A DNA stretch of 64,000 bases from Hyphomonadaceae bacterium ML37 (GTDB lineage Bacteria; Pseudomonadota; Alphaproteobacteria; Caulobacterales; Maricaulaceae): NCBI GenBank assembly GCA_027627685.1, contig CP091241.1:1015149-1079148 (forward strand), given 5' to 3'. The notes beneath the pieces were generated by a model. That model was not told the DNA's origin and did no database searches. It was given only the letters and a program-made list of their open reading frames with translations. A program made the position numbers and the translations under genes. Each line of letters begins with the position of its first letter. Position 1 is the stretch's first letter. This document shows, one piece after another, positions 34,600 to 44,519 of the stretch.

Positions 34600-35670
34600 T
34601 CAGTTCGAGACGGTGATATGGTCGAGATTGCGCCGCTCGCGCTGGGCGGTGGTCAGGCATTGGGCCACGTCATTCAAAGCGTGGGCTGCGATGCAATAGC
34701 TGTCCTCATAGCGGAAGCTGCCTGCGGCGATGCATTGCTGAAGCATCAGGCGCGACCACTCGATGCACCGCTCCACCGCCGGATCGTCCAGCAGCGTATC
34801 TAGCATGCCCATGTCGCCGGTCTCGATTGACTGCAGGGCGGCCACGGCCAGGTAACGGCCGACGCGACGCTCGTCCGGCGTCATCTGCTGCTCGCCCACC
34901 GCGACCGACAGTTCGGGCAGGTCGGGAAGATTGGCCGGGCGTTCGGCGAACAGCGACACGGCCGATCCCATGCGGCCGTCGCGGGTCAGGCGCATGGCGG
35001 TCTCTGAGTCGGCGTCCGCCGCCGGATCCGGATCGGCGCGGCGGAAGCTGGTCTGCAGGCGCATATGAGCGGTGTTGAGGGCCTCGTTGCGCTCTCGCCG
35101 GTCGCGCTCGCGGCGCGAGGCCCAGCTTTCGCGCTGTAGCGAGTAGGCGGCCTGGCGGTAGCGCTCGCCCACCTGGCGCATATGGGTGACGTCTTCCTCA
35201 ATGGCGCCGATGACATTCTGCTGGGCCAGATCCGCGCCCGCAAAGCCAGTGACGAAAATCGGATCGTGCAGCAGCGCCGCGCGCGCAGTCTCGAAGCCGT
35301 AATAGTCAGCCACGGCGCGCACGGCATCGACGAACTCGGGGTTCTGGGCGGCCACCAGGGCGGCGTAGGCGATCTGGGCGTCCACCAGCCGGTCGCCCTG
35401 ATAATAGGAGGCCAGCGAATCCATAACCACGTCGAGATCGGCGCCGGAGCGCAATTCGCGCCGGCCCGCCCGGCTCACATCCAGATGGAACGCGGCGTAC
35501 ACCTCGGCCGTTTCGGTCAGCGGGCCAAGCTCAGGACCTTGCGCCAGCACCGGGCCGTCCGACGCGGCGGCCGGTTGCTCGGCCTGCGCCGGCGAATCAG
35601 CGGGTTCGTCCGCGAGAGCGGCATGGGTGAAAGCGGCGGCGAGGGCGGCGGCGATCCAGGCGGTCTTCAT
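34600..35670 (-). CDS. Exported protein of unknown function
   Basis: A 356-residue protein with a clear signal peptide (MKTAWIAAALAAAFTHAALA). The mature protein begins with an acidic, Ala/Pro-rich linker and continues as mostly helical sequence with Arg/Glu-rich segments (WASRRERDRRERNEALNTAH). Four Cys residues near the C-terminus (VERCIEW, MLQQCIAAG, SYCIAAHAL, VAQCLTTAQ) could form two disulfides. No family is recognised. The ATG at 35670 is chosen because it begins the signal peptide. Confidence 0.7.
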   Translation of the reverse strand: MKTAWIAAALAAAFTHAALADEPADSPAQAEQPAAASDGPVLAQGPELGPLTETAEVYAAFHLDVSRAGRRELRSGADLDVVMDSLASYYQGDRLVDAQIAYAALVAAQNPEFVDAVRAVADYYGFETARAALLHDPIFVTGFAGADLAQQNVIGAIEEDVTHMRQVGERYRQAAYSLQRESWASRRERDRRERNEALNTAHMRLQTSFRRADPDPAADADSETAMRLTRDGRMGSAVSLFAERPANLPDLPELSVAVGEQQMTPDERRVGRYLAVAALQSIETGDMGMLDTLLDDPAVERCIEWSRLMLQQCIAAGSFRYEDSYCIAAHALNDVAQCLTTAQRERRNLDHITVSN

Positions 35671-35757
35671 GGCGGAACCTGTTGTCGGGCTGGGGGCGAA
35701 GATGCCAAGTTTCATAATGACCGCGATCAGTTTCGACGCCAAGGGCAGGCCTGCGGA

Positions 35758-35772
35758 TTAATGCCGATTCAA
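35758..35772 (+). promoter_or_regulatory. CtrA-like box upstream of the DivJ-like kinase gene
   Basis: TTAA-N7-TCAA (one mismatch from consensus) followed six bases later by GTTAAC, 60-85 bases before the kinase start. A+T-rich relative to its surroundings. Regulatory meaning is inferred only. Confidence 0.3.
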
Positions 35773-35841
35773 TAATTGTTAACGCGCCCGGCGCAGCGTG
35801 CGGTCGTTCCGGTGACCCTCATGTGAGTCGGCCCCGCCATC

Positions 35842-37590
35842 ATGCCCACGACCCCGATGCCTGACCCTCGTCTGACCGCGTGGCTGGACCGCGCCGCCGG
35901 GCCTGTCATGCACGGCGCATGGCTGGCGGTGTGCGCGGTGACCGCGCTGAGTCTGGCTCCATTATCGCCTCAGGCTTTCGCGCTGGTGCTGGCTGCGGGC
36001 GCGCCAGGCCTCATCGGATTGTTCTTCAGCGCCGCCCGAGCTGATTCACGCGACGGCGCGCGCCTGGTGCTGGCGCTGGCCTGGTGCCTGCCGGGCCTGG
36101 CCGCATCGGTGATGTTCGCCAGCGCGCTCTCGCCTGCGGCCCTGGTGTATCTGGCCGGCCCCATGGCGCTGGCGGCGGCCGGCGGCGCGCGCGCGGCGCG
36201 CCTGAGCGCTGTTTTGTCGGCCTGCGCGTTCATTCTGGCGGCGTGCTTCAGCCTGCTGGGGCCAGACCCAGTCCTTGCGACGCCCACAGGCGTGCTGGCA
36301 GGCGTGGTTGCGCTGGCGGCGTTCTTTGCCCTGACCGGTTTTGCGGCACGCGCGCGTCTGGCGGCGCGGCTCAATGCCGCCCGGCGCGAGCTTGATGAGA
36401 TCCGCCCCGCGGCGGACGGCTTCACCCATGCGCCGTCACCCTTGCTCGCGCTCAGCCCCGACGGCGTGATCACAGCGTCGTCTCGCGCCCTGCGCCGGGT
36501 CGCCCCGGGCGTGCCGCGTGACGTGACAGGACTGCCCGCTGACGGACTGGGTTTTGATGAAGATCAACAGGCCGCCCTGCGCGCCGGACTCGCCTCGGCC
36601 CGGTCGGGCGGCGGCGCGGATGGCGGCCGCTTCACTTTCACCGTGCGTGGACCGCGCGGGCGCGAAAGTGCGCTGACAGCGCGCGCCGTGGCGACGCCGG
36701 CGGGTTATGTGCTGAGCTTGGCCGAAACCGCCGGGGTTGATGCCGAGGCCGAGCGCCGCCTGGTCGCTGAGCGCGACGCCGCCATCGCCGCCAGCCGGGC
36801 GAAATCGGAATTCCTCGCCGCGGTGAGCCATGAGCTGCGCACGCCGCTCAACGCCATTATCGGTTTCTCCGACGTGATGAAGCAGCGCCTGTTCGGCCCG
36901 CTGCCCGCGCGCTACGCCGAATATGGCGATCTGATCCATGAGAGCGGGCGTCACCTGCTCGAACTGATTGGCGACGTGCTGGACATGTCCAAGATCGAAG
37001 CTGATCGCTACGAGCTGTCGCTGGATGAGTTCGACGTGCGCGACATCGCCGATATCTGCGCGAAGATGATGCGCCTGCGCGCCACCGAACAGGGCGTCAC
37101 GCTCTACGTCGATGCCGGCGATGCGCCGATTCAGGTGAACGCGGATCGCAAGGCGCTGCGCCAGATTCTGCTCAATCTTCTGTCCAACGCCGTGAAGTTC
37201 ACGCCCGAAGGCGGCGCCGTCGTCCTGATGGCCTGCGCCGAAGGTCCCGATCTGGTCATGGCCGTGGGCGATAGCGGGGTCGGCATCAGCGAGGACGAAA
37301 TCGCGCGCCTGGGCCAGCCCTACGCGCAGAGCCAGTCGGGCCGCGATTCCGCCGAGCGCAGCTCCGGGCTCGGCCTGGTGCTGGTGCGCCAGCTGGCCGA
37401 GCTGCATGGCGGATCCATGACGATTGAAAGCCAGGCGGGCGAGGGGACGACCGTCACCGTGCGCCTGCCCGTGCTGGCGGGCTCTGCCGGTGCAGCCACC
37501 AATGTCGAGCCGCTGGAAGTCCACCAGCGCATCCGCGCCGCCCAGACCGCCGGCGAACACATCGCGCGCACCAGCGAAGGCGCAGCCTGA
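35842..37590 (+). CDS. Membrane sensor histidine kinase, DivJ/PleC-like
   Basis: A 582-residue hybrid-free sensor kinase. About six hydrophobic helices fill residues 15-170. They are followed by a PAS-like region (SPLLALSPDGVITASSRALR), then a HisKA domain with His330 in FLAAVSHELRTPLNAIIGFS, and a HATPase with the N box LLNLLSNAVKFTPEGG, G1 VGDSGVGIS and G2 GLGLVLVRQL. The H box and the following DVMKQRLFGPLPARYAEYG stretch are characteristic of the DivJ/PleC/PdhS group that acts on DivK in alphaproteobacterial cell-cycle control. Six N-terminal helices fit DivJ best. Exact identity needs phylogeny. Confidence 0.8.
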   Translation: MPTTPMPDPRLTAWLDRAAGPVMHGAWLAVCAVTALSLAPLSPQAFALVLAAGAPGLIGLFFSAARADSRDGARLVLALAWCLPGLAASVMFASALSPAALVYLAGPMALAAAGGARAARLSAVLSACAFILAACFSLLGPDPVLATPTGVLAGVVALAAFFALTGFAARARLAARLNAARRELDEIRPAADGFTHAPSPLLALSPDGVITASSRALRRVAPGVPRDVTGLPADGLGFDEDQQAALRAGLASARSGGGADGGRFTFTVRGPRGRESALTARAVATPAGYVLSLAETAGVDAEAERRLVAERDAAIAASRAKSEFLAAVSHELRTPLNAIIGFSDVMKQRLFGPLPARYAEYGDLIHESGRHLLELIGDVLDMSKIEADRYELSLDEFDVRDIADICAKMMRLRATEQGVTLYVDAGDAPIQVNADRKALRQILLNLLSNAVKFTPEGGAVVLMACAEGPDLVMAVGDSGVGISEDEIARLGQPYAQSQSGRDSAERSSGLGLVLVRQLAELHGGSMTIESQAGEGTTVTVRLPVLAGSAGAATNVEPLEVHQRIRAAQTAGEHIARTSEGAA

Positions 37591-37747
37591 GGGCAGGGGG
37601 CTCGCGTCCATTTCCTCCCCGCAGGCGCTTGGTGTCAGCAAACCGGTCCAATTCTCGCCCCGATGACGCAAAACCTTGGCGCAGCGCGTCCCATCCGCGA
37701 TACATAGTCCGGACAAATCAGCGCAAGCGGCCCGGGACCCAGCCTCC

Positions 37748-38752
37748 ATGATCTCCACCATGCAACAAGGCGTGCTTCGCGCGCCGCTTGAGCAATCCCC
37801 GCGGGCGGAGGATTTCGCGATTGTCGAGACGGCGCGGCCAGACTGCCCCGAAGGCGGGGTGCTGGTGCGGGCGAGCCATGTGTCCATGGACCCGTATGTG
37901 GGCGCGCGCCTGCGCGGGCGGCATATGGGCGAGGCGGCGCCCGAGCCCATGCGTGAGGCGATCCCCGGCCATGGCGTGGGCGTTGTGGTGCAGAGCCGCT
38001 GCGCTATCGAAGAGGGTTCGATGGTGCATCTGGTGGGCGCGGGCTGGCGCGAATACGCCCCGGCGCTGGAAGGTGAAGTCAGGGTGATCGCGCCGGGCGC
38101 TATGTCGCCGTCGGTCTTCCTCTCCGCCCTCGGCATGCCGGGGCTGACGGCCTGGGCGGGGATGACGCAGCTGGCCAAAGTGACGCAAGGCGATGTAGTG
38201 CTGGTGGACGCCGCTGCCGGGGCCGTGGGCGGCGCTGTCGGCCAGATCGCCCGGGCGCGCGGCGCGGCGCGCGTGATCGGGATCGCGGGCGGGCCGGACA
38301 AGTGCGCGCTGGTGCGCGGGATGTACGGCTTTGACGCCTGCACAGATTATCGCGCCGACGGTTGGCGCGACGCGCTGGCCGAGGCCGCAGGCGGCGGGAT
38401 CAGCGTGCATTTTGAAAATGTGTCCAGCGAGCTGCTGACCCTCGCCCTTACGCACATGAAACCCTATGGCCGCGCGGTGCTGTGCGGGCTGGCGGCCCAT
38501 TACCAGAGCGACTCGCCTGCGCCGGGCATTCCCTTCGGCCTGATCATCGGCAAGCGGGCCAGCCTGCACGGGCTGGTGGTGTATGATTTCTATGACCGCT
38601 GGGCGGACTTCCTGGCCGAGTGCCAGCCCCTGGCCGACGCCGGCCGGCTTGTCATCGCCGAGGATATTGCCGACGGCCTCGCTGAAGCGCCTGCGGTGTT
38701 CGAACGCCTGATGGCGGGGCGAAATCGCGGCAAGGCGCTGATCGCACTATGA
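37748..38752 (+). CDS. NADP-dependent MDR oxidoreductase (leukotriene B4 dehydrogenase-like)
   Basis: A 334-residue zinc-free medium-chain reductase. The N-terminal catalytic domain has VSMDPYVGARLRGR, typical of the PTGR/CurA (YncB) group, followed by GLTAWAGMTQLAKVTQGDVV and the Rossmann motif AAAGAVGGAVGQIARARGA. SVHFENVSSELLTLALTHMK and GRAVLCGLAAHY are further family blocks. These enzymes reduce alpha,beta-unsaturated ketones or aldehydes. The start is 37748 or 37760. The stop overlaps the hydrolase start (ATGA). Confidence 0.9.
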   Translation: MISTMQQGVLRAPLEQSPRAEDFAIVETARPDCPEGGVLVRASHVSMDPYVGARLRGRHMGEAAPEPMREAIPGHGVGVVVQSRCAIEEGSMVHLVGAGWREYAPALEGEVRVIAPGAMSPSVFLSALGMPGLTAWAGMTQLAKVTQGDVVLVDAAAGAVGGAVGQIARARGAARVIGIAGGPDKCALVRGMYGFDACTDYRADGWRDALAEAAGGGISVHFENVSSELLTLALTHMKPYGRAVLCGLAAHYQSDSPAPGIPFGLIIGKRASLHGLVVYDFYDRWADFLAECQPLADAGRLVIAEDIADGLAEAPAVFERLMAGRNRGKALIAL

Positions 38753-39828
38753 GCGGGCAATCCCACGCATGGGGCCGGCGCGGCGCAGTGATCGTGCATG
38801 GCCGCGCGGTGCACTACCGGCGCGCCGGGTCGCCGGGCGCGCCGGCGGCGATCCTCCTCCACGGCTCGCCGGAAAGCGCCAGCGCGGTGCATGAGGCGGC
38901 GCGTGCACTGGCCGGGCGGTTCTGCGTCATTGCGCTGGACACGCCGGGCAATGGCCTGTCCGCGCCACTGGATCAGCCTGATCCTGACCGGGAGGACTAT
39001 GCGCGCCAGCTTCTGGCGTTCATGGACGTAATGGGCGTGGCGCGCGCCGGGCTTTACGGCTTCCATACGGGGGCGGGCACGGCGATGGCGGCGGCGCTGC
39101 TGGCGCCGGAGCGCGTCTCCGCGCTGGCGCTGGATGGCTATGCCGTCTGGACGGCGCAGGAGCGGGAAGATCTGCTGGCGCGGTATTGCGTGGTGTACCC
39201 GCCGGTGTGGAATGGCTCGCACCTTGCGCAGATTTGGGCAAGGCTGGAGGCGCAGCTGGTCTTCTTTCCCTGGTATGACACGCGGCCCGAGGCGCGGATG
39301 GCGCTGCCCCCCACGCCCATGGAGACGCGCCTGCGCCGCCTGCGCGACTGGCTGACGGCCCATGAGCACTATCCCGCCCCCTATCGCGCCGCGTTCAAGG
39401 CGGTGGGCGAAGACGGACCGGAGCGTGTGGCGGTCCCGACCCTGATCGGGGCGATGGACCGCGATCCGTTGAGCGCGCATCTTGACCGACTGCTCGCGCT
39501 GGAGCCGGGCGTAAGGCTGGAGCGCTGGGGCGCGGACCGGGCCGGCGCACTCACCAGTATCGAAGCCCATTTCGCCACCCATCCGGGGAACCCGGCCTCA
39601 AAGCCAGATCCGTCAGACAAGACCCTGCTGGAAAGCCTCGCCTCGCCGCAGACGCGCCATGACTGGGCGCCGGATGATCATGGCGGCTTCCTGCTCAAGG
39701 TCTGGCAGGATTTGCGCGATGAGGTGATTTCGGGCGCGGGCGATCAGGCGGCGCTGGACGCAGGCCTCGACCCGTACGACCTCCACGCCCGCGTCACGGC
39801 AGCGATCCAGGCACGCACCGGCCTGTGA
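38749..39828 (+). CDS. Alpha/beta hydrolase-fold protein with His at the nucleophile position
   Basis: A 359-residue alpha/beta-hydrolase fold protein. The oxyanion-hole motif is LLHGSPESA, the loop ALDTPGNGLS follows, and the catalytic His region is probably DDHGGFLLKVW near the C-terminus. The nucleophile elbow reads LYGFHTGAG: at the Sm-x-Nu-x-Sm turn (residues 104-108), His106 replaces the usual Ser. It is translationally coupled to the MDR reductase, so both may act on one substrate class. Activity is unclear; it may use another residue or be non-hydrolytic. Confidence 0.82.
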   Translation: MSGQSHAWGRRGAVIVHGRAVHYRRAGSPGAPAAILLHGSPESASAVHEAARALAGRFCVIALDTPGNGLSAPLDQPDPDREDYARQLLAFMDVMGVARAGLYGFHTGAGTAMAAALLAPERVSALALDGYAVWTAQEREDLLARYCVVYPPVWNGSHLAQIWARLEAQLVFFPWYDTRPEARMALPPTPMETRLRRLRDWLTAHEHYPAPYRAAFKAVGEDGPERVAVPTLIGAMDRDPLSAHLDRLLALEPGVRLERWGADRAGALTSIEAHFATHPGNPASKPDPSDKTLLESLASPQTRHDWAPDDHGGFLLKVWQDLRDEVISGAGDQAALDAGLDPYDLHARVTAAIQARTGL

Positions 39829-39832
39829 GGCG

Positions 39833-40933
39833 TCACGGCGTCACCGCTTCCCGCGCCTTGTCGCTGCCGAGATACACTGCAAAGCTCGCCAGCCAGTGGC
39901 TGCCTTCGTAATGCTCTTCGGACACGGACGCGACGCCGGCCTGCGTATGCACCGCCTCAGCGGCGTTCAGGGATGCGATGCGCGGATCGTCTTCGGGCAG
40001 GCTGGCGGCGATGCCTTGCAGATTCCAGGCGCGCGACAGATTGACCCCGTCCAGATGCACCAGATGGCCATCAGTGGGGTCCAGCACGATGCCCGGCGCC
40101 AGCCAGTCCGCCGAGCCATCCTCGGGAATCCCTGGCAGATAGGCCGACAGCCAGGCAGGATAGTCCGCCGCCGGGATCACACGGCGCATCAGGTCGGCGG
40201 TCATCAGGCAGGGCGACAGGAAATCGGTCCCCGACGGCTCGTAATGCAGCGGGCAGGCACGGTCTTCGAGATGAAAGGCGAGCGATTTGGCGGTGATCAG
40301 ATCGGCAAGCTCAGTCCGCCCGGCCTGGCGCGCCCAGTCCAGCGTCAGCGCAAAGCCGAAGGCGGTCTGGTTATGGGTGCCGGAGCGCACCGGATAGACC
40401 AGATTGGGCAGCCAGGTGAGGAAGCGGTCCTCAATCACATCCTCCAGCGGCGTCAGAATTTCAGCCCATTGGCCCGCCTGCGGGTCGTCCCAGGCGCGCA
40501 GCTCGGCCGTGAGCTGGAGGAACCAGGCCAGCCCATAGGGCCGTTCGAACGAGGCCCGGCCTTCTCCTTCGAAATATGCCAGCTCTCCTGCCAGATTCTC
40601 CGCCGTGAAGCTTTGCGCCAGCGCCGCGCGGGCGTCTGCGGCAAAGGGCGCGTCTGGGAACTGGCGCGTCAGACGCGTCAGCAGCCAGTGGCCATGAACC
40701 GCCGAATGCCAGTCAAAGCAGCCATAGAAAATCGGCGTGAGATCGCGCGGCGGAAGCGCGTCTTCGTCGGAGACCATCACATGGGCGATCTTGTTGGGGT
40801 ATTCGCGGTGCACACAATCGAGCGCCAGCTGAGCAAACCGGTCCGCTGCGGCCACGTCCAGCATGTCACTCTCCTGCGCTGCGCCCGCCGTCAGTGCCAG
40901 CGCCCCGACCGCCATCATCCCTGCCAGCATCAT
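39833..40933 (-). CDS. DUF2891 family exported protein
   Basis: A 366-residue protein with a signal peptide (MMAVGALALTAGAAQ). The mature part matches DUF2891: ALDCVHREYPNKIAHVM, PIFYGCFDWHSAVHGHWLLT, RSGTHNQTAFGFALTLDWAR and HYEGSHWLASFAVYL. The His/Asp/Trp-rich blocks and all-helical pattern suggest an (alpha/alpha)6-type fold as in glycosidases, but no reaction is known. GAGGAG lies eight bases before the ATG at 40933. Confidence 0.88.
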   Translation of the reverse strand: MMLAGMMAVGALALTAGAAQESDMLDVAAADRFAQLALDCVHREYPNKIAHVMVSDEDALPPRDLTPIFYGCFDWHSAVHGHWLLTRLTRQFPDAPFAADARAALAQSFTAENLAGELAYFEGEGRASFERPYGLAWFLQLTAELRAWDDPQAGQWAEILTPLEDVIEDRFLTWLPNLVYPVRSGTHNQTAFGFALTLDWARQAGRTELADLITAKSLAFHLEDRACPLHYEPSGTDFLSPCLMTADLMRRVIPAADYPAWLSAYLPGIPEDGSADWLAPGIVLDPTDGHLVHLDGVNLSRAWNLQGIAASLPEDDPRIASLNAAEAVHTQAGVASVSEEHYEGSHWLASFAVYLGSDKAREAVTP

Positions 40934-41116
40934 GATCGGCTCTCCTCAAGCTTTGCCATTGACCACGCTAGCCCAGCCGGGGCGGTGTGCAAATGCCGGG
41001 CGGTATCTGGCGCGAGGAGGGGTGATTTCCGGCGCGCAGGGGGGTAGAACCCTTTTCAAGGACCGCTTCGCCAGATGGGCGGCCAAACAACACACATCCC
41101 GATATGGGGGGACACC

Positions 41117-42712
41117 ATGGCTGACGGCCAGATATCGAGCCGGGATCTGCGCGATCTCGGCGTGACCGATGCGATCCTGCATTATAACTGGACCGAAGAG
41201 GCGCTCTACGAAGAGGCCGTGCGACGCGGTGAAGGCCGCGTCGCCAAAGGCGGAGCGCTGGTGGTTGCCACCGGCCAGCACACGGGTCGCTCAGCGCGCG
41301 ACAAGTTCACTGTGCGCGATGCGACCACCGAAGACACCGTCTGGTGGGACTTCAACGTCGCCATGGAGCCGGCGCATTTCGACGCGCTCTGGTCTGACGT
41401 GCGCGCCCACATGGCCGGGCGCGAGCTGTTCGTGCAGGAGCTGCATGGCGGCGCCGATCCGGCCCACCGGCTTCCCGTACGCGTGGTCACCGAGCTGGCC
41501 TGGCACGGCCTGTTTATCCGCCACCTCTTGCGCCGTCCGGCGCCCAGCGATCTCTCACGCTTCGAGCCCGGCTTCACCATCGTCAATCTGCCGAGCTTCA
41601 AGGCCGATCCCGAACGTCATGGCGTGCGCTCTGAGACCGTCATCGCGGTCAATTTCGCCCAGCGCCTGGTGGTGATCGCGGGCACGTCCTATGCTGGCGA
41701 GACCAAGAAGGCGGTCTTCACCATCCTCAACTATCTCCTGCCCGAAAAGCGCATCATGCCGATGCATTGCTCGGTCAATGTGGGCGAGGCGGGGGATGCG
41801 GCCGTGTTCTTCGGCCTGTCGGGCACGGGCAAGACCACGCTGTCGGCTGACCCCAAACGCACCCTCATCGGCGATGACGAGCATGGCTGGTCGCCTGACG
41901 GCCTGTTCAATTTCGAAGGCGGTTGCTACGCCAAGATGATCCGCCTGTCGGCCGAGGCCGAGCCGCAAATCCACGCCACCACCCGCATGTGGGGCACGGT
42001 GCTGGAAAACGTGGTGATGGACCCGGTCACGCGCGAGCTTGATCTTGACGACGATGCGCTGGCGGAAAACTCGCGCGGGGCCTACCCGCTGCACTACATC
42101 CCCAATGCCTGCGACAAGAATGTTTGCGGCCATCCGGGCAATATCGTCATGCTGACCTGCGATGCGTTCGGCGTGATGCCGCCCATCGCCCGGCTGACGC
42201 CGTCCATGGCGATGTACCACTTCCTGTCGGGCTACACGGCCAAGGTGGCCGGCACGGAAAAGGGCGTCACCGAGCCCAGCGCCACTTTCTCCACCTGCTT
42301 TGGCGCGCCCTTCATGCCGCGCCACCCGGCTGAATATGGCGCGCTTCTGAAAACCCTGATCGCGCAGCACGGCGCCAACTGCTGGCTGGTCAATACCGGC
42401 TGGACGGGCGGGCCCTACGGGGCGGGGCAGCGCATGCCCATCAAGGTGACGCGCGCGCTGCTGAACGCCGCGCTCGACGGTTCGCTGGCCGAAGCGCAGA
42501 TGCGCATTGATCCGGTGTTCGGCTTTGCGGTGCCGACGCAAGTCGCCGGCGTCGATCCCAAACTCCTCGACCCGCGCCAGACCTGGGCGAACCCGTCCGA
42601 CTACGACGCCCAGGCCCGCAAGCTCGCCGACATGTTCGTGGCGAATTTCGAGAAGTTCGCGTCGCATGTGGATGAGCAGGTGCGCGCCGCGGCGCCGAAG
42701 GCGGGGGGTTAG
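41117..42712 (+). CDS. pckA: Phosphoenolpyruvate carboxykinase (ATP)
   Basis: Converts oxaloacetate + ATP to PEP + CO2 + ADP for gluconeogenesis. The 531 residues contain the kinase P-loop [13 protein letters not shown], the metal/substrate block [36 protein letters not shown] and the C-terminal [15 protein letters not shown]. The ATG at 41117 follows GGGGGGA. Its stop is 75 bases from the next small gene. Confidence 0.97.
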   Translation: MADGQISSRDLRDLGVTDAILHYNWTEEALYEEAVRRGEGRVAKGGALVVATGQHTGRSARDKFTVRDATTEDTVWWDFNVAMEPAHFDALWSDVRAHMAGRELFVQELHGGADPAHRLPVRVVTELAWHGLFIRHLLRRPAPSDLSRFEPGFTIVNLPSFKADPERHGVRSETVIAVNFAQRLVVIAGTSYAGETKKAVFTILNYLLPEKRIMPMHCSVNVGEAGDAAVFFGLSGTGKTTLSADPKRTLIGDDEHGWSPDGLFNFEGGCYAKMIRLSAEAEPQIHATTRMWGTVLENVVMDPVTRELDLDDDALAENSRGAYPLHYIPNACDKNVCGHPGNIVMLTCDAFGVMPPIARLTPSMAMYHFLSGYTAKVAGTEKGVTEPSATFSTCFGAPFMPRHPAEYGALLKTLIAQHGANCWLVNTGWTGGPYGAGQRMPIKVTRALLNAALDGSLAEAQMRIDPVFGFAVPTQVAGVDPKLLDPRQTWANPSDYDAQARKLADMFVANFEKFASHVDEQVRAAAPKAGG

Positions 42713-42787
42713 GGGGGCGCAAAGCGTCACCCTTACCGCCATTGACCTGCCGCTCAACGGTCGCGGCATGCGCCAGCGAGGAAACCG

Positions 42788-43060
42788 ATGAGCACGCCCG
42801 ATATGCATGCCTTCCTGGCTGCTTTTGACGCTCTGCCGCTAGGCTGGACGCAGGGCGAGTATGCCGGGACCCGCTGGGCCGCGACCGTGACCGGCGGCCT
42901 TGGCGAGCCGGTGCGCAAGCTCTACGCCGAGCGCCTGGCCGGGGGCGATCATGTCAGCTTCAATCTATACACCACCGCGCGCGGCGCACAGTTGAAGCCG
43001 TGCGAAATGCCTGAGGCGAAAGTCATCGATTTCGTGCTCGGCTTCGCACCTGACCCGTAG
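42788..43060 (+). CDS. Conserved small protein of unknown function
   Basis: A 90-residue soluble protein: HAFLAAFDALPLGWTQGEYA, then GTRWAATVTGGLGEPVRKLY and GGDHVSFNLYTTARGAQLKP, ending with VIDFVLGFAPDP. Acid/base composition and codon use match the neighbours, and the ATG has GAGG upstream. The pattern looks conserved in related alphaproteobacteria but has no known role. Confidence 0.65.
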   Translation: MSTPDMHAFLAAFDALPLGWTQGEYAGTRWAATVTGGLGEPVRKLYAERLAGGDHVSFNLYTTARGAQLKPCEMPEAKVIDFVLGFAPDP

Positions 43061-43099
43061 CGCTGGGGGGCAGGTTGCCCGGCGGGCAAGGCGCGTGGG

Positions 43100-44317
43100 T
43101 CAGGGCGCCTGAGCTCCGTCCGCATCCTCAGTCAGCATCGCCATCAGCCCGTCGACCAGCGCATATTCGGTTTGCCGGCGGCTGTGGCCGTCGGGGTAGT
43201 CGGTGTAGCGCACTTCAAACCCGGCCGCGCGCAGGGTTTGCGCCGCTTCGCGTGTGGTAACGCGGAAGCCAAGCTCATACAGGCCGGCGCTCAGCATGAA
43301 GCGCACATGGCGCGCGTCCTCACCGGGCTCGGAACGCGAGGGCATGCCGCGCGACATGACGATAGCGCCGGTGAAGGCGTCAGGCCGCAACAGGGCCGCT
43401 TCATGGGCGAAGACTGCGCCATTCGAAAAGCCTGCGAGGATGCGCTGGACCGGTTCACGGCCCTCCAGGCGCGCCTCAACAAGGGGGATGGCCTCATCGG
43501 CGACAAAGCTCAGGTGCGCGCTGAAGCGGTCGCCGGCCTCACTGAAGCGCTCCTCTCTTTCATGAAGGCCGGGCAGATTGTCCGCCGCGCGCACATCAAA
43601 CCCGTAATCGGGTTCCGGCACGATGGATTCCGCCCCGGACGGCACGCCCAGCATCACGATTTGGGGCAGATGGCCTGCCTCCATCGGCGGTTCGAGAAAG
43701 CGTGCATCGTGACGGATGCTGCCCCCGTCCATCAGGGTGAGCAGGGCGAAGGGCTCATCGCGGTCGAATTGCGGCGGCCAGTAGAGGATGAGCCGGCGCG
43801 TCTCGCCATGGGCGGCGCTGTCCAGCGTCAGGTCTTCAAAAATTCCGGCCGTTTCGCGCTGCTCTGGCCGGGGGCGCGCCTGCGCGCCTTCAAAGACCAG
43901 CACATGTTCATTCCCGCCCTGGCCGCGGGGAATGAACCACAGATGCGCCTCATCCAGATGGCGCATGCGGAACTGGGATGCGAACAGGCCGTCCTCCATG
44001 CGCACCATCGGCTGCTGGATCGAGCAGCAGCTGCGCAGTTCTTCGGCGTCCGAGCGGGCCAGCAACAGGAACCGGTCGCCATTGCTGTCGGCGAGCAGCA
44101 GCCGGTCACCCATCCGTGACGCCGCCTCGCGCACCCAGGCGGGATCCGGCGTGTCGCGGCAGATGAATATCTCGCCGTCGAGCTCGGTGTCGGCGCAATC
44201 GGCCATTTGCCGCCGCGCGTCTGCGGGCGCAGCGAAGGTCAGCGCCGTACAGGCGGCAGCGATGACGGCGCCGGCAAGACCGTGAAGGCGCAGGGGGGAA
44301 TGGAGAGCGGAGACCAT
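43100..44317 (-). CDS. Exported esterase, enterochelin-esterase (Fes/D-like) family
   Basis: A 405-residue exported protein. A signal peptide (LHGLAGAVIAAACTALTFAA) precedes a Cys-containing N-terminal domain (RQMADCADTELDGEIFICRD). The C-terminal half is a putative esterase domain with RRLILYWPPQF, LTLMDGGSIRHDARFLE, the nucleophile turn LAGFSNGAVFAHEAAL and the probable catalytic His in DYPDGHSRRQ. Related enzymes open cyclic siderophores, but no siderophore genes are nearby, so the substrate is open. The ATG at 44317 is the first that gives the signal peptide. Confidence 0.82.
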   Translation of the reverse strand: MVSALHSPLRLHGLAGAVIAAACTALTFAAPADARRQMADCADTELDGEIFICRDTPDPAWVREAASRMGDRLLLADSNGDRFLLLARSDAEELRSCCSIQQPMVRMEDGLFASQFRMRHLDEAHLWFIPRGQGGNEHVLVFEGAQARPRPEQRETAGIFEDLTLDSAAHGETRRLILYWPPQFDRDEPFALLTLMDGGSIRHDARFLEPPMEAGHLPQIVMLGVPSGAESIVPEPDYGFDVRAADNLPGLHEREERFSEAGDRFSAHLSFVADEAIPLVEARLEGREPVQRILAGFSNGAVFAHEAALLRPDAFTGAIVMSRGMPSRSEPGEDARHVRFMLSAGLYELGFRVTTREAAQTLRAAGFEVRYTDYPDGHSRRQTEYALVDGLMAMLTEDADGAQAP

Positions 44318-44519
44318 GACAGACCTGATAGTGGCAACCGGGGATAGGGCATAGCACACCGGAAGGGGGTGAGGCGGCAAGCCCTTTTTCCTGTGAGGCA
44401 CGATTCCTGATGTGCGGCGCGCCGCAGACAGGCAGGCCGCCCCGTCTCGACATTTGCCCTTGGCAGGCCGCCGCGCAGAACCCACAGTTATTGAGGCATC
44501 CGGCCTGGGGGGATTGCGC

